This document shows positions 7,697 to 15,938 of a stretch of 40,972 nt of DNA, piece by piece. The stretch is from contig JBBSSJ010000004.1 of NCBI GenBank assembly GCA_038242095.1, forward strand, positions 1 to 40,972, written 5' to 3'. The stretch's first letter is position 1; each line of letters opens with the position of its first letter. The notes under the pieces are model-generated. The model made no database searches, was not told where the DNA came from, and was given only the letters and a program-made list of their open reading frames with translations. The position numbers and the translations under genes were made by a program. This DNA is from Persicitalea sp038242095 (lineage in GTDB: Bacteria; Bacteroidota; Bacteroidia; Cytophagales; Spirosomataceae).

Positions 7697-8590
7697 ATGT
7701 TCGTAGAAGCCATTGAGCGCGTTAGCCAATTTACCCGGCCCGTTCATTTCATATCCCAATACTATGGCGGCGGCGAGATTGTTCCCGGTACGGCCACGCT
7801 CTTCTTCGTGAATGAGCAGGGGTTTGCGGTAACCTGTCGGCACGTGGCCGGGATCATTCAGCAGGGTGATGCACTTTACAGCCACTTTCTGAAATTCAAG
7901 GCCGAGACCCGGCGCTTCGAAAATGATAAAAACTATCCACTGCACCTCCGGCGGCTGGAAGAACAATACAAAATGACCGAGGATACGATCGTGCGGCTTC
8001 GATCTACGTTCCTGAATGCCGTTCCTGATTTCAGGCAGCTCACCATGCACCTGCACCCCACGGCCGACCTGGCCATCATTCAGTTCGAGGGGTTTCGGTC
8101 CATCCGATATGGCCAGTCGGCGGTTTTCCTGCGCGACGGAGCGCAAATCAAACAGGGCAGGACCCTCTGCCGACTCGGCTATCCCTTTCCTGAATTTACC
8201 AATTTCCGTTACAACAAGAACCTCGATGACATCGAATGGGCCGACACCGGTCGGGCCGATTCGCCGAGTTTCCCCATTGATGGTATCGTGACCCGCCTCG
8301 TGGGTGACCCCGGCGCGGGCCGCATCGAGAGTATCGAACTGAGTACGCCCGGCTTGCGCGGCCAGAGCGGCGGTCCGCTGTTTGACCCGCGCGGTATCGT
8401 GTACGGGATGCAGTCGTCCACGGCGCACCTGCACCTGGGTTTTGACCAACACAAGAAAGAGGTGATGATTGGCAACAAAAGGCAGCGGGTGTCCAACTAT
8501 CCTTTCCTGAACGTCGGGCGCTGCGTGCATGTCAATGTCATCAAGGATTTTTTGAGAGAGAAAAAGGTGAAGTTTTATGAATCCGATTAG
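7697..8590 (+). CDS. Trypsin-like serine protease without signal peptide
   Basis: This 297-residue protein has the chymotrypsin-fold triad in order: His49 in FAVTCRHVAG, Asp124 in TADLAIIQFEG and Ser224 in LRGQSGGPLFDPRG. The GQSGGPL motif is the classic nucleophile loop. An insertion of about 60 residues between His and Asp is rich in charged residues and predicted helical. No PDZ domain follows, unlike DegP/HtrA. The N-terminus (MFVEAIERVSQFTRPVHF) is not a signal peptide, so it appears cytoplasmic, which is unusual for this fold. The frame extends upstream to a TTG at 7634 inside the tandem repeat, but the ATG at 7697 is the sound start. Its substrate is unknown. It ends in TAG, 52 bp before the sugar dehydrogenase gene. 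Confidence 0.82.
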   Translation: MFVEAIERVSQFTRPVHFISQYYGGGEIVPGTATLFFVNEQGFAVTCRHVAGIIQQGDALYSHFLKFKAETRRFENDKNYPLHLRRLEEQYKMTEDTIVRLRSTFLNAVPDFRQLTMHLHPTADLAIIQFEGFRSIRYGQSAVFLRDGAQIKQGRTLCRLGYPFPEFTNFRYNKNLDDIEWADTGRADSPSFPIDGIVTRLVGDPGAGRIESIELSTPGLRGQSGGPLFDPRGIVYGMQSSTAHLHLGFDQHKKEVMIGNKRQRVSNYPFLNVGRCVHVNVIKDFLREKKVKFYESD

Positions 8591-8642
8591 TGTAATCCGA
8601 TTTCTTAATAATTTATATTCCATTTATAATCCATATTTTTTT

Positions 8643-9914
8643 ATGATTGATTCTGCCTCCACGAAAATAGGTATTATAGGCCTAGGTTATGTTGGTTTAC
8701 CTTTGGCGGTGGCTTTTGGTACCAAATACCCGGTTGTGGGTTACGATGTCAAAGTAGAAAGGATCAGCCAATTGTCCCAAGGGATCGACCTGACCCGGGA
8801 AGTCGAGAAGGACGAACTCTTAGCGTCGGAACACTTGACTTTTACGGCAAACCCCAACGAAATTGATGATTGTACTGTTTATATTGTAACTGTACCAACC
8901 CCTATTGACCAGTTTAATAAGCCCGATTTGGGGTATTTGGTCAAAGCATCTATTACGGTGGGCAAATTGCTCAAAAAGGGAGACGTTGTAGTATACGAGT
9001 CTACGGTGTATCCGGGTTGCACCGAGGAAGAGTGTGTGCCAATCCTGGAAAAATGCAGTGGCATGGTATTCAATGAAGAGTTCACCTGTGGTTATTCGCC
9101 CGAGCGAATCAATCCCGGAGATAAAGAACGGACATTGACCAAAATACTCAAGATCGTGGCGGGCTCGACACCCGAAACGACCAAATTCCTAGGCGAGTTG
9201 TACGGCTCGATCATCACGGCGGGTATCTACAAAGCACCTTCCATCCGGGTGGCCGAGGCCGCCAAAGCTATCGAAAACGCGCAGCGTGACATCAACATCT
9301 CGTTTGTCAACGAACTAGCGCTGATGTTCGACCGCATGGGCATCGATACCACCGAAGTGTTGGAAGCCGCCGGAACCAAGTGGAATTTTCTTAACTTTAA
9401 ACCGGGCCTGGTGGGTGGCCATTGCATCGGCGTCGATCCTTATTATCTGGTACACAAGGCGCAAAGCCTGGGTTATATCCCCCAGGTTATCTCGTCGGGA
9501 CGACTTATTAACGATGGTATGGGTGCTTTTGTAGCCAAGAAACTCATCAAGGCGATGATCGCCCGCGGGCTCACGCTGCAATCGAGCCGAGTTCTTATTC
9601 TGGGTATGACTTTCAAAGAAAATTGCCCGGACATCCGTAACACCAAAGTAGTGGACGTGTACCGTGAGCTCCGTGAATTCGGGCTACCTGTCGATGTCTA
9701 CGATCCCTGGGCTATCGCCGAGGAAGTGCAGCACCAGTACGGCGTGCCGTTGACCGAGGACATTACGGGGAAAACTTACGACGGAATCATCGTGGCCGTG
9801 GCGCATCGTGAGTTTTTAAACATGCCCATCGAAATCTACCGCAAAGATAAAAATTCGGTTATTTTCGATATAAAATCTATTTATGACAAGTCAAAAGTCG
9901 ATTTGAGGTTTTAA
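8643..9914 (+). CDS. UDP-N-acetylhexosamine 6-dehydrogenase (TviB/WbpO-like)
   Basis: This 423-residue enzyme belongs to the UDP-glucose/GDP-mannose dehydrogenase family, which oxidises a nucleotide sugar twice with NAD to the uronic acid for capsule or exopolysaccharide precursors. Visible are the Rossmann motif GIIGLGYVGLPLA, the VTVPTPID loop, ESTVYPG, GYSPERINPGD and the catalytic Cys261 in GGHCIGVDPYYL. The C-terminal domain has RVLILGMTFKENCPDIRNTK. The wording of these motifs fits the TviB/WbpO branch (UDP-GlcNAc or UDP-GalNAc) better than UDP-glucose dehydrogenase. A longer frame from ATG 8577 overlaps the protease gene; the ATG at 8643 opens straight into the Rossmann fold. No other polysaccharide gene is intact nearby, but a decayed export gene follows. 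Confidence 0.9.
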   Translation: MIDSASTKIGIIGLGYVGLPLAVAFGTKYPVVGYDVKVERISQLSQGIDLTREVEKDELLASEHLTFTANPNEIDDCTVYIVTVPTPIDQFNKPDLGYLVKASITVGKLLKKGDVVVYESTVYPGCTEEECVPILEKCSGMVFNEEFTCGYSPERINPGDKERTLTKILKIVAGSTPETTKFLGELYGSIITAGIYKAPSIRVAEAAKAIENAQRDINISFVNELALMFDRMGIDTTEVLEAAGTKWNFLNFKPGLVGGHCIGVDPYYLVHKAQSLGYIPQVISSGRLINDGMGAFVAKKLIKAMIARGLTLQSSRVLILGMTFKENCPDIRNTKVVDVYRELREFGLPVDVYDPWAIAEEVQHQYGVPLTEDITGKTYDGIIVAVAHREFLNMPIEIYRKDKNSVIFDIKSIYDKSKVDLRF

Positions 9915-9917
9915 TTA

Positions 9918-9933
9918 TACCTTTAAAAAGGTA
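9918..9933. terminator. Small hairpin after the sugar dehydrogenase
   Basis: TACCTTT (9918-9924) pairs with AAAGGTA (9927-9933) across a two-base loop, four bases after the stop codon. The stem is short and AT-rich with no T-run, so termination is only a possibility. Confidence 0.3.
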
Positions 9934-10146
9934 AAGCTACTTCACATCTAAAACTCAATGTGATTTTGAAGATCTCAACCGTCCCCTGTTATGCAAGCAC
10001 AAGTTGCTACTTTTACCGGGTCAAGTGTGATCATTTATTCTCTGATTCTACTACCTAAGAATAGTGCTAACGCCCTCGAAGTGCTCGAGTTGATTAATGA
10101 ATCGACCCACTATTTACCGGATTGGTCTAAATCGGGAGATTAGTAA

Positions 10147-10446
10147 TCAGTATCTCAGGTTCAAATACGCGGCGGGAAATATATCGACTCCCGCTCGCAC
10201 CTCTACCTGACTGACCTGCTGATCAAGGCACACAATCCGGTAATATTTTCGTCGCCTTACTTTTAAATGCACAATGAAGATGTTATCTACGTCCAGCCCC
10301 GGATTGAGAAGATTGTACCTCTTGCTTATGATGATGGGCTACTGCGCCGACAGCATGAGCAGAATGAAAACTGGTTCCATCTTCAGATCTTTACCACGGT
10401 TCTGTGCAGTATTGCGCTGATAGTGGGCTTGTTTCTGTGCTTCTAA
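10147..10446 (+). pseudogene. Remnant of a polysaccharide export protein (C-terminus)
   Basis: One frame reads RGGKYIDSRSHLYLTDLLIK, then NPVIFSSPYF, a TAA at 10264-10266, then MHNEDVIYVQPRIEKI and a C-terminal hydrophobic segment (TTVLCSIALIVGLFL). The pattern SPYFxMHNEDVIYVQP followed by one transmembrane helix is the end of Wza-like Poly_export/SLBB proteins; TAT to TAA would break it exactly there. After the TAA an ATG (10267) gives a 59-codon open frame, but it is better read as the rest of the old gene. The N-terminal part is missing: only a 50-codon frame at 9991-10143, which I do not recognise, lies upstream. With the intact sugar dehydrogenase before it, this suggests a lost capsule or exopolysaccharide locus. 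Confidence 0.6.
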
Positions 10447-10502
10447 GTGAATATGCATGATTGCATTTCGCTGTTTTAGATTGAATTTTAAATAAAAAAA
10501 GG

Positions 10503-10607
10503 TATAATTACGAATGCGATAACGGTTACTACGACGAAGGAAGAAAATTGGGCTAGCTCAACGGCAAACTGAAAGTCTTCAAGAAGCGCAAGGCGGAACA
10601 GGTGTAA
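10503..10607 (+). pseudogene. Short unrecognised coding remnant
   Basis: A frame with protein-like composition (DNGYYDEGRKLG, a TAG at 10554-10556, then LNGKLKVFKKRKAEQV) ends in TAA at 10605-10607. It looks like the C-terminal tail of a basic protein interrupted by an amber codon, with no start. I do not recognise the family. The remaining gap bases 10447-10502 and 10608-10648 show nothing else. Confidence 0.3.
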
Positions 10608-10648
10608 GCTGAACCATGTTGTTGCTTGAAACACTTTTTATAACGACT

Positions 10649-11476
10649 ATGGAAGCCTCCACCGATAAACACAGTCTGCTCAGGGAACTGAAAAGGCCTT
10701 ACGACTTGCCAAAGGAAGCTGTGGCGTACTACCGGGAATACGGTTACGTGAAGCTCAGAAACGTGCTGAGTGAAGCGGTGCTGCGATATTACGGTGGGCT
10801 CATCAGCGATGAGGTGATCCGCCTCAACACGCTTACCAAACCCATGGAGGAACGCACGACTTACGAACGTGCTTTTCTGCAAATCATGAATTTGTGGACG
10901 GAGAACGCGGAAGTAAAAGAATTCGCTTTCTCGCAACGGCTGGCCAAAATTGCCACCGACCTGATGCAGGTGGACGGCGTGCGGATGTACCACGATCAGG
11001 CGCTGTACAAAGAACCTTCGGGCGGTATTACGCCCTGGCACGCCGATCAGTTCTATTGGCCGCTGGCTACGAGCAATACCATCACGGTCTGGATTCCGCT
11101 GCAAACCACCGCTATGAACATGGGACCGCTGGCCTTTGCCGAGAAGAGCCAGTCGGTGGAGATAGGGCGCGACCTCGAAATTAGCGACGAAAGCGAGCAG
11201 TACATGGCTTCGCAGCTCACGCAGTTCGAGGTAAACGAAACGCCCTTCGAGTTGGGTGAGATTAGCTTTCACTCGGGCTGGCTGTTTCACCGCGCGGGCG
11301 CCAACCAATCCAATGAACCGCGTAAGGTGATGACAATGATCTATATTGACAGGGATCAGAAAATTACGGAGCCCAAAAACAAATATCAGGATGCCGACTG
11401 GAACACGTGGTTGAGCGCCAAAGAAGCCGGTACGACACCCGATGGCCCGCTGAACCCGATTTTATTTAGTTACTGA
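10649..11476 (+). CDS. Phytanoyl-CoA dioxygenase (PhyH) family protein
   Basis: This 275-residue Fe(II)/2-oxoglutarate-dependent dioxygenase has the iron-binding HxD pair at His131/Asp133 (TPWHADQFYW), the distal His214 in SGWLFHRAGANQS and an Arg soon after (EPRKVMT), which probably binds 2-oxoglutarate. The N-terminal YYREYGYVKLRNVLS and the central TVWIPLQ plus MGPLAFAEKSQ are typical of PhyH proteins in bacteria, which hydroxylate diverse small molecules; the substrate is not predictable here. The frame extends to ATG 10616, but the ATG at 10649 gives a plain cytoplasmic N-terminus. It stands alone between decayed sequence and the DsbD-like gene. Confidence 0.85.
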   Translation: MEASTDKHSLLRELKRPYDLPKEAVAYYREYGYVKLRNVLSEAVLRYYGGLISDEVIRLNTLTKPMEERTTYERAFLQIMNLWTENAEVKEFAFSQRLAKIATDLMQVDGVRMYHDQALYKEPSGGITPWHADQFYWPLATSNTITVWIPLQTTAMNMGPLAFAEKSQSVEIGRDLEISDESEQYMASQLTQFEVNETPFELGEISFHSGWLFHRAGANQSNEPRKVMTMIYIDRDQKITEPKNKYQDADWNTWLSAKEAGTTPDGPLNPILFSY

Positions 11477-11587
11477 GCAGTCTATTCAAGAAGTTGCTTT
11501 CGCTGTCCGCACTGTCGGGCGGCGAATTTTTTTTTGCCAAAGTTGTTTCCTAAGCCAGTAAAGAAGACTGCTCGTCAGGAAGCAACG

Positions 11588-11595
11588 TATCTTTG
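11588..11595 (+). promoter_or_regulatory. Bacteroidota -7 box before the DsbD-like gene
   Basis: TATCTTTG matches TAnnTTTG and lies 36 bp before the ATG at 11632. No -33 TTTG at the standard 19-21 bp distance is present. Confidence 0.35.
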
Positions 11596-11631
11596 CTTTT
11601 ACTAAATGGATGAAATTGCTCGACATTGGTT

Positions 11632-13758
11632 ATGAATAAAATTACCGCTGTTCTCGTCACCCTGCTGTTATTGGTTAGTCAGCTTACCCACGCCCAGGTG
11701 CAGCGTCACGCCACCTGGACGCACAGTTTTTCTAAGAAAGAAGTGAAAGTGGGGGAGACAGTCGATTTGGTTTTCAAGGCGACCATCGATCCGGGCTGGT
11801 ATATGTACTCGTCGGATTTCGATGCCGATCTGGGACCATTGCTGACCGAAATTACGCTCGCCCCCAACGCGGCATATAAGGTGATAGGTGGCCTGAAGCC
11901 GGTCAAACCTAAGAAGAAATTTGACGAGGTATGGCAGGGTAACATCACCTATTTCGTCGGGAAAGCCGAATTTCGGCAAACGGTCCTGATCTTACAGGAA
12001 AACCCCACAATCAAAGCCGCGGCTACCTACCAAACTTGCTCCGAAGTATCGGGGCTGTGCGTACTAGGCAACAACGACTTCATTTTTACCGGATTAAAAG
12101 TAGCGCCCGCTGCCAAAAACGAGCCCAAAGCAGAAGCTGTCGTAGCCTCCCCGGCAACCAATGAAACCTTCGCCGAGGCGGTGCAGGAATCACTCATCGA
12201 TTCGACGGCGGTAGCAGCGAATGCCGAAACGGGCATGGCCGATTCGGCTACTATCGCACAGGCGTCAAATCAGGAAACTGCTACACTAAGCGCTTCCATC
12301 CCGGAAAATTCAACGCCCGACGGCTCGCTTTGGGGTTTTGCCCTGGCGGCGTTTCTGGCCGGATTAGTGGCGCTGTTAACGCCCTGCGTTTTTCCCATCA
12401 TTCCGATGACGGTCAGTTTTTTTACCAAACAGGAAGGTGGCAAAACCAAGGCGATCGTCTACGGGCTTTCCATTGTGCTGATCTACACCCTGATCGGTAC
12501 CGTTGTCTCGCGGATCAACGGTCCGGCTTTCGCCAACTTTCTGAGTACCCATTGGCTCCCCAATCTGCTGTTTTTTGCCATATTTTTCCTTTTTGGCTTG
12601 TCGTTTTTGGGTTTGTTCGAAATCGTGTTACCCAACAGTCTTATCAATAAGATGGATGAAAAAGCCGACCAGGGCGGCTATCTGGGCGTCTTCTTTATGG
12701 CCTTCACCCTGGTACTGGTGTCTTTTTCCTGCACGGGTCCCATTGTAGGAAGCTTGCTGGTAGCCTCAGCGGGCGGTGAGGTGCTGAAACCCATCGTGGG
12801 CATGGTGGCTTTTTCGTCGGCTTTCGCTATTCCCTTTACACTTTTCGCGTTGTTTCCCCAATGGCTCAAAAGTCTGCCCAAGTCGGGCGGTTGGCTCAAT
12901 ACCGTCAAGGTCGTGCTCGGTTTTCTAGAACTGGCGCTGGCGCTCAAATTTCTCAGTATCGCCGACCAGGTGTACCACTGGCGCTTGCTGGACCGGGAAG
13001 TGTTTTTAGCTTTCTGGATTGTAATTTTTACCATGTTAGGCTCGTATTTATTGGGCAAAATTAGGACGCCGCACGATTCACCAACCGACATAGTAAGTGT
13101 GCCGCGCATTCTATTGGCCATCGCGACGTTTGCCTTCGTAGTGTACATGGTTCCCGGTATGTGGGGCGCGCCGCTGAAAGCGCTGGCGGGCTACCTGCCG
13201 CCGCAGACCACCCACGACTTTGATCTCAGCCGCCGTCAGTCCGCGGTCGGGTCCGTTTCTTCCCTCACCGAGACACCAAAATACGCCGAGCTTTTCGACC
13301 TGCCGCACGATCTGGAAGGTTTCTTCGATTACGATCAGGCGCTGGCCTACGCTCAGAAAGTGAACAAGCCGGTATTTATCGACTTTACAGGCCACGGCTG
13401 CGTCAATTGCCGCGAAATGGAAGCGCGCGTGTGGTCTGATCCGGCGGTGTTGCAGCGCTTGCGTGACGATTACGTGATCGTGGCGCTCTACGTCGATGAT
13501 AAGACCGAATTGCCCGAGAGTGAATGGTACACGTCTACCTACGACCAACGGGTAAAAAAAACCATCGGGGCTCAGAACGCCGATTTGCAAATTACGAAGT
13601 ACAACAACAACGCCCAGCCGCACTACCTCCTGCTGAGTCCGGCGGGAAACCTGCTGGTGCCGCCGATCAACTACGACCTTAACCCGGCGCACTTTGTAGA
13701 TTTCTTGGAGCGTGGCAAAGCCAAAATGCAGAGCGAGCGCATGGCGGCTATTCAGTAG
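11632..13758 (+). CDS. Thiol:disulfide interchange protein, DsbD-like
   Basis: This 708-residue inner-membrane protein carries reducing power from cytoplasmic thioredoxin to periplasmic thiols. It has a signal peptide (about 1-21), an N-terminal DsbD-alpha-like domain with a Cys pair at 136 and 143 (TCSEVSGLC), and a low-complexity Ala/Glu linker to about residue 225. A CcdA/DsbD membrane domain of about eight helices follows, with its two key cysteines at 252 (LTPCVFPIIPM) and 367 (FSCTGPIVG). A C-terminal thioredoxin-like domain has Cys590-Val-Asn-Cys593 (GHGCVNCREME). All three redox pairs are present, so it should be functional. The C-terminal domain is longer than in E. coli DsbD, as is usual in Bacteroidota. 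A TTG two codons upstream is in frame; the ATG is preferred. Confidence 0.92.
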   Translation: MNKITAVLVTLLLLVSQLTHAQVQRHATWTHSFSKKEVKVGETVDLVFKATIDPGWYMYSSDFDADLGPLLTEITLAPNAAYKVIGGLKPVKPKKKFDEVWQGNITYFVGKAEFRQTVLILQENPTIKAAATYQTCSEVSGLCVLGNNDFIFTGLKVAPAAKNEPKAEAVVASPATNETFAEAVQESLIDSTAVAANAETGMADSATIAQASNQETATLSASIPENSTPDGSLWGFALAAFLAGLVALLTPCVFPIIPMTVSFFTKQEGGKTKAIVYGLSIVLIYTLIGTVVSRINGPAFANFLSTHWLPNLLFFAIFFLFGLSFLGLFEIVLPNSLINKMDEKADQGGYLGVFFMAFTLVLVSFSCTGPIVGSLLVASAGGEVLKPIVGMVAFSSAFAIPFTLFALFPQWLKSLPKSGGWLNTVKVVLGFLELALALKFLSIADQVYHWRLLDREVFLAFWIVIFTMLGSYLLGKIRTPHDSPTDIVSVPRILLAIATFAFVVYMVPGMWGAPLKALAGYLPPQTTHDFDLSRRQSAVGSVSSLTETPKYAELFDLPHDLEGFFDYDQALAYAQKVNKPVFIDFTGHGCVNCREMEARVWSDPAVLQRLRDDYVIVALYVDDKTELPESEWYTSTYDQRVKKTIGAQNADLQITKYNNNAQPHYLLLSPAGNLLVPPINYDLNPAHFVDFLERGKAKMQSERMAAIQ

Positions 13759-13834
13759 TTTTTTTCAAGTTGTTAACGATTGTTAAAGGCGCAAAACGGC
13801 CTTAAACGATTAGTAGAAGGAATTCTCTAAAACC

Positions 13835-13855
13835 CGATTGCACCGATAGCAATCG
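13835..13855. repeat. Inverted repeat upstream of the barrel gene
   Basis: CGATTGC (13835-13841) is answered by GCAATCG (13849-13855) around seven bases, 44 bp before the ATG of the next gene. It could be an operator or a 5'-UTR hairpin; there is no further evidence. Confidence 0.35.
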
Positions 13856-13899
13856 TGTTATTCAAATCGAAACCTTCATTCTACCAAAATCAAAACAAC

Positions 13900-14589
13900 A
13901 TGAAAACGAACCGCCTTTCCCTGCTTTCTCTTCTCTTTGTTTTACTCTCGGCTGGCCTGGCTTCGGCCCAATGGTCGGTGGGCGTACGCGGTGGCGGCTA
14001 CGCCGGTACCATTACCAAACCCGAACTCATTTCCAACTTCACCCCCGATATGCACTGGTCGCCGGGGCTGAGTATCGGGGTGTTTGCGGAACGCGCGCTG
14101 AGCGCTAATGTCTCGATTCGTCCCGAATTGGTGTACCAGCAGAAAGGCTTCCTGATGCGCGCCGGAACCAGTGTGAAAGTGGGCCCCGTGCCTTTGCGCC
14201 TTGGCGTAAAATCGGCCTATCGGGTCAGCTACGCCGAAATGCCCGTGCTCTTGAAACTTTCCACGGGCGGTGACATCGCCAAAGTGTACCTGATCGCCGG
14301 ACCATCGGTAGGCTATGCCTTGGATGCTCAACTCATCACGCGGCCACAGGCAATAATCGAGTTTCGTCCTGTCAAAGTCAATGTGCCGCTGAGTACCCTG
14401 GGCTACAACCGCTTTGAACTAAGCGGTATCGCCGGAGCGGGCATCAGTCTCAAAGCGGGCGTGGGCCAAATCATGGCTGAGGCGCGGTACCAGCACGGCA
14501 TCAGCCGCCTCATCGACCTCCCCGTGGTGCGGGCCAATGTCCGTAATCAGGGCGTGAGCGTCTCGCTGGGTTACATGGTGGCATTTTGA
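13900..14589 (+). CDS. Outer-membrane beta-barrel (porin-family) protein
   Basis: This 229-residue protein has a signal peptide (LSLLSLLFVLLSAGLASAQ) and then a barrel-type sequence opening with WSVGVRGGGYAGT. It shows repeated alternating strands (NVSIRPELVYQQKGFLMRAG, YAEMPVLLKLS, KVYLIAGPSVGYALDA, GVSVSLGYMVAF) and ends on an aromatic residue, as outer-membrane barrels do. The RPELVYQQKG and AEMPVLLKL motifs are typical of the outer membrane beta-barrel domain family (PorT-like, OMP_b-brl_2) in Bacteroidota. No specific function can be assigned. The frame is open upstream to 13855, but the ATG at 13900 gives the proper signal sequence. Confidence 0.82.
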   Translation: MKTNRLSLLSLLFVLLSAGLASAQWSVGVRGGGYAGTITKPELISNFTPDMHWSPGLSIGVFAERALSANVSIRPELVYQQKGFLMRAGTSVKVGPVPLRLGVKSAYRVSYAEMPVLLKLSTGGDIAKVYLIAGPSVGYALDAQLITRPQAIIEFRPVKVNVPLSTLGYNRFELSGIAGAGISLKAGVGQIMAEARYQHGISRLIDLPVVRANVRNQGVSVSLGYMVAF

Positions 14590-14657
14590 TCGGTGGATCG
14601 GGCGTTGGTTTTTTTGATTATCTTTCACCCGTTATTATTTCAAAAAGCCAATACCTC

Positions 14658-15893
14658 ATGCGCCTCGCCCGCCCATTTATATTAATCCTGCTGCTTGCTT
14701 TCCCGGCCTTTGCCCAAAAAAAGAAAGCCGAAACGACTCCCGCCTATTTCCCCGACCGTAACGAATGGCGGCATAAAGCGCCGGCCGAGGTAGGGATGGA
14801 CGCCGCCAAAATTCGGGAAGTAATCCGCTTTGCCAGCGAGAACGAAGTAAACGTAACGCGCGATATGGAACTCTCGCAGGCACAGAGCTTTGGCAAAGAA
14901 CCCTTCGGCGAAAGTACCGGGCCCTTCGAATCGCGCGGTGAACCCAGCGGCGTCATCGTGCGCCAGGGCTACATTGTGGCTGAATGGGGCGAGCCCGCCC
15001 GCGCCGACATGACCCACAGCGCGACCAAGAGTTTCCTGTCGACGGTCGTGGGCCTGGCGGTGGATAAAAAACTGATTCGCAGCGTGCGGGATACCGTGGC
15101 AGCTTATCTGCCGCCGATCGAGCTCTACCGCCCGACGCCCGTCAACCGTCCCGCCGAGGAATTCGGCACGCCGGAACTCATCCGTCCCTTCGATACACCG
15201 CACAACCGCACGCTGACCTGGGACGTGATGCTCCGCCAAACGAGCGACTGGGAAGGTACCCTCTGGGGCAAGCCCGACTGGGCCGACCGACCCGACGGCG
15301 ACGCTAAAAATTGGCTGGACCGCCCGCGTAATAAGCCCGGCAGCTTATATGAGTACAACGATGTGCGCGTTAACGCGCTGGCGCTGGCTACCACCAGCGT
15401 ATGGCGGCGACCGTTACCGCAGGTACTTCGCGAGTACATCATGGACCCGATCGGGGCGTCGAACACCTGGCGCTGGGCGGGCTACCGCAATTCCTGGATC
15501 GTGCTGGACGGCCAGGCCGTCCAGTCGGTGAGTGGCGGCGGGCATTGGGGCGGCGGCATGTTCATCAATGCCTACGACATGGCGCGGTTCGGTTTGCTCA
15601 CGCTGCACCGGGGCAATTGGGGCGGACGGCAACTTATCTCGGAGCAATGGATCGGGCAGGCTACCACGCCTACCACGGCGCAGCCCACCTATGGCTACAT
15701 GAATTTTTTCCTCAATCCCGACCATCAATTTCTGCCCAGTGCACCTGTTACGGCCTTCGTTCATATCGGCAATGGCACGAATATGGTATATGTCGACCCC
15801 GAGAACGGTTTGGTGATGGTGGTGCGCTGGCTCGACAATAAGGCGATGGACGGGGTGGTGCAGCGATTACTGGCTAGTTTGGAGAAAAAATAA
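14658..15893 (+). CDS. Serine hydrolase, beta-lactamase/PBP-like fold, exported
   Basis: The 411-residue exported enzyme has a signal peptide (ILILLLAFPAFAQ) and the class C beta-lactamase-like domain (Pfam beta-lactamase family). The SxxK nucleophile motif is in THSATKSFLSTVVG (Ser-Ala-Thr-Lys), the second motif YxN is YEYNDVRVN, and GGGHWGGGMFINAYDMARFG is the usual conserved middle segment. The third (HxG-like) motif is likely FVHIGNGTNMVYV near the C-terminus. Such proteins act as esterases, peptidases or amidases, and the substrate cannot be read from the sequence. The in-frame TTG at 14586 overlaps the previous gene; the ATG at 14658 begins the signal peptide. Confidence 0.87.
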   Translation: MRLARPFILILLLAFPAFAQKKKAETTPAYFPDRNEWRHKAPAEVGMDAAKIREVIRFASENEVNVTRDMELSQAQSFGKEPFGESTGPFESRGEPSGVIVRQGYIVAEWGEPARADMTHSATKSFLSTVVGLAVDKKLIRSVRDTVAAYLPPIELYRPTPVNRPAEEFGTPELIRPFDTPHNRTLTWDVMLRQTSDWEGTLWGKPDWADRPDGDAKNWLDRPRNKPGSLYEYNDVRVNALALATTSVWRRPLPQVLREYIMDPIGASNTWRWAGYRNSWIVLDGQAVQSVSGGGHWGGGMFINAYDMARFGLLTLHRGNWGGRQLISEQWIGQATTPTTAQPTYGYMNFFLNPDHQFLPSAPVTAFVHIGNGTNMVYVDPENGLVMVVRWLDNKAMDGVVQRLLASLEKK

Positions 15894-15896
15894 TGG

Positions 15897-15904
15897 TAAA
15901 TTTG
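15897..15904 (+). promoter_or_regulatory. Bacteroidota -7 box before the M48 protease gene
   Basis: TAAATTTG matches TAnnTTTG and lies 34 bp before the ATG at 15939. A TTTG at 15878-15881 is present but only 15 bp upstream, so the -33 partner is doubtful. Confidence 0.35.
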
Positions 15905-15938
15905 GTTCAGAAACAGAAATTTAACCTTAAAACACACA

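Noticed and set aside
7622..8623. 333-codon minus-strand frame opposite the trypsin-like protease
   Set aside because: The plus-strand frame has all three catalytic motifs in order; the minus frame has no recognisable features.
10267..10446. Independent 59-residue membrane microprotein (MHNEDVIYVQ onward)
   Set aside because: It continues directly in frame from an upstream Poly_export-like stretch after a TAA, so it is better explained as the tail of a broken gene, although translation of it is not excluded.
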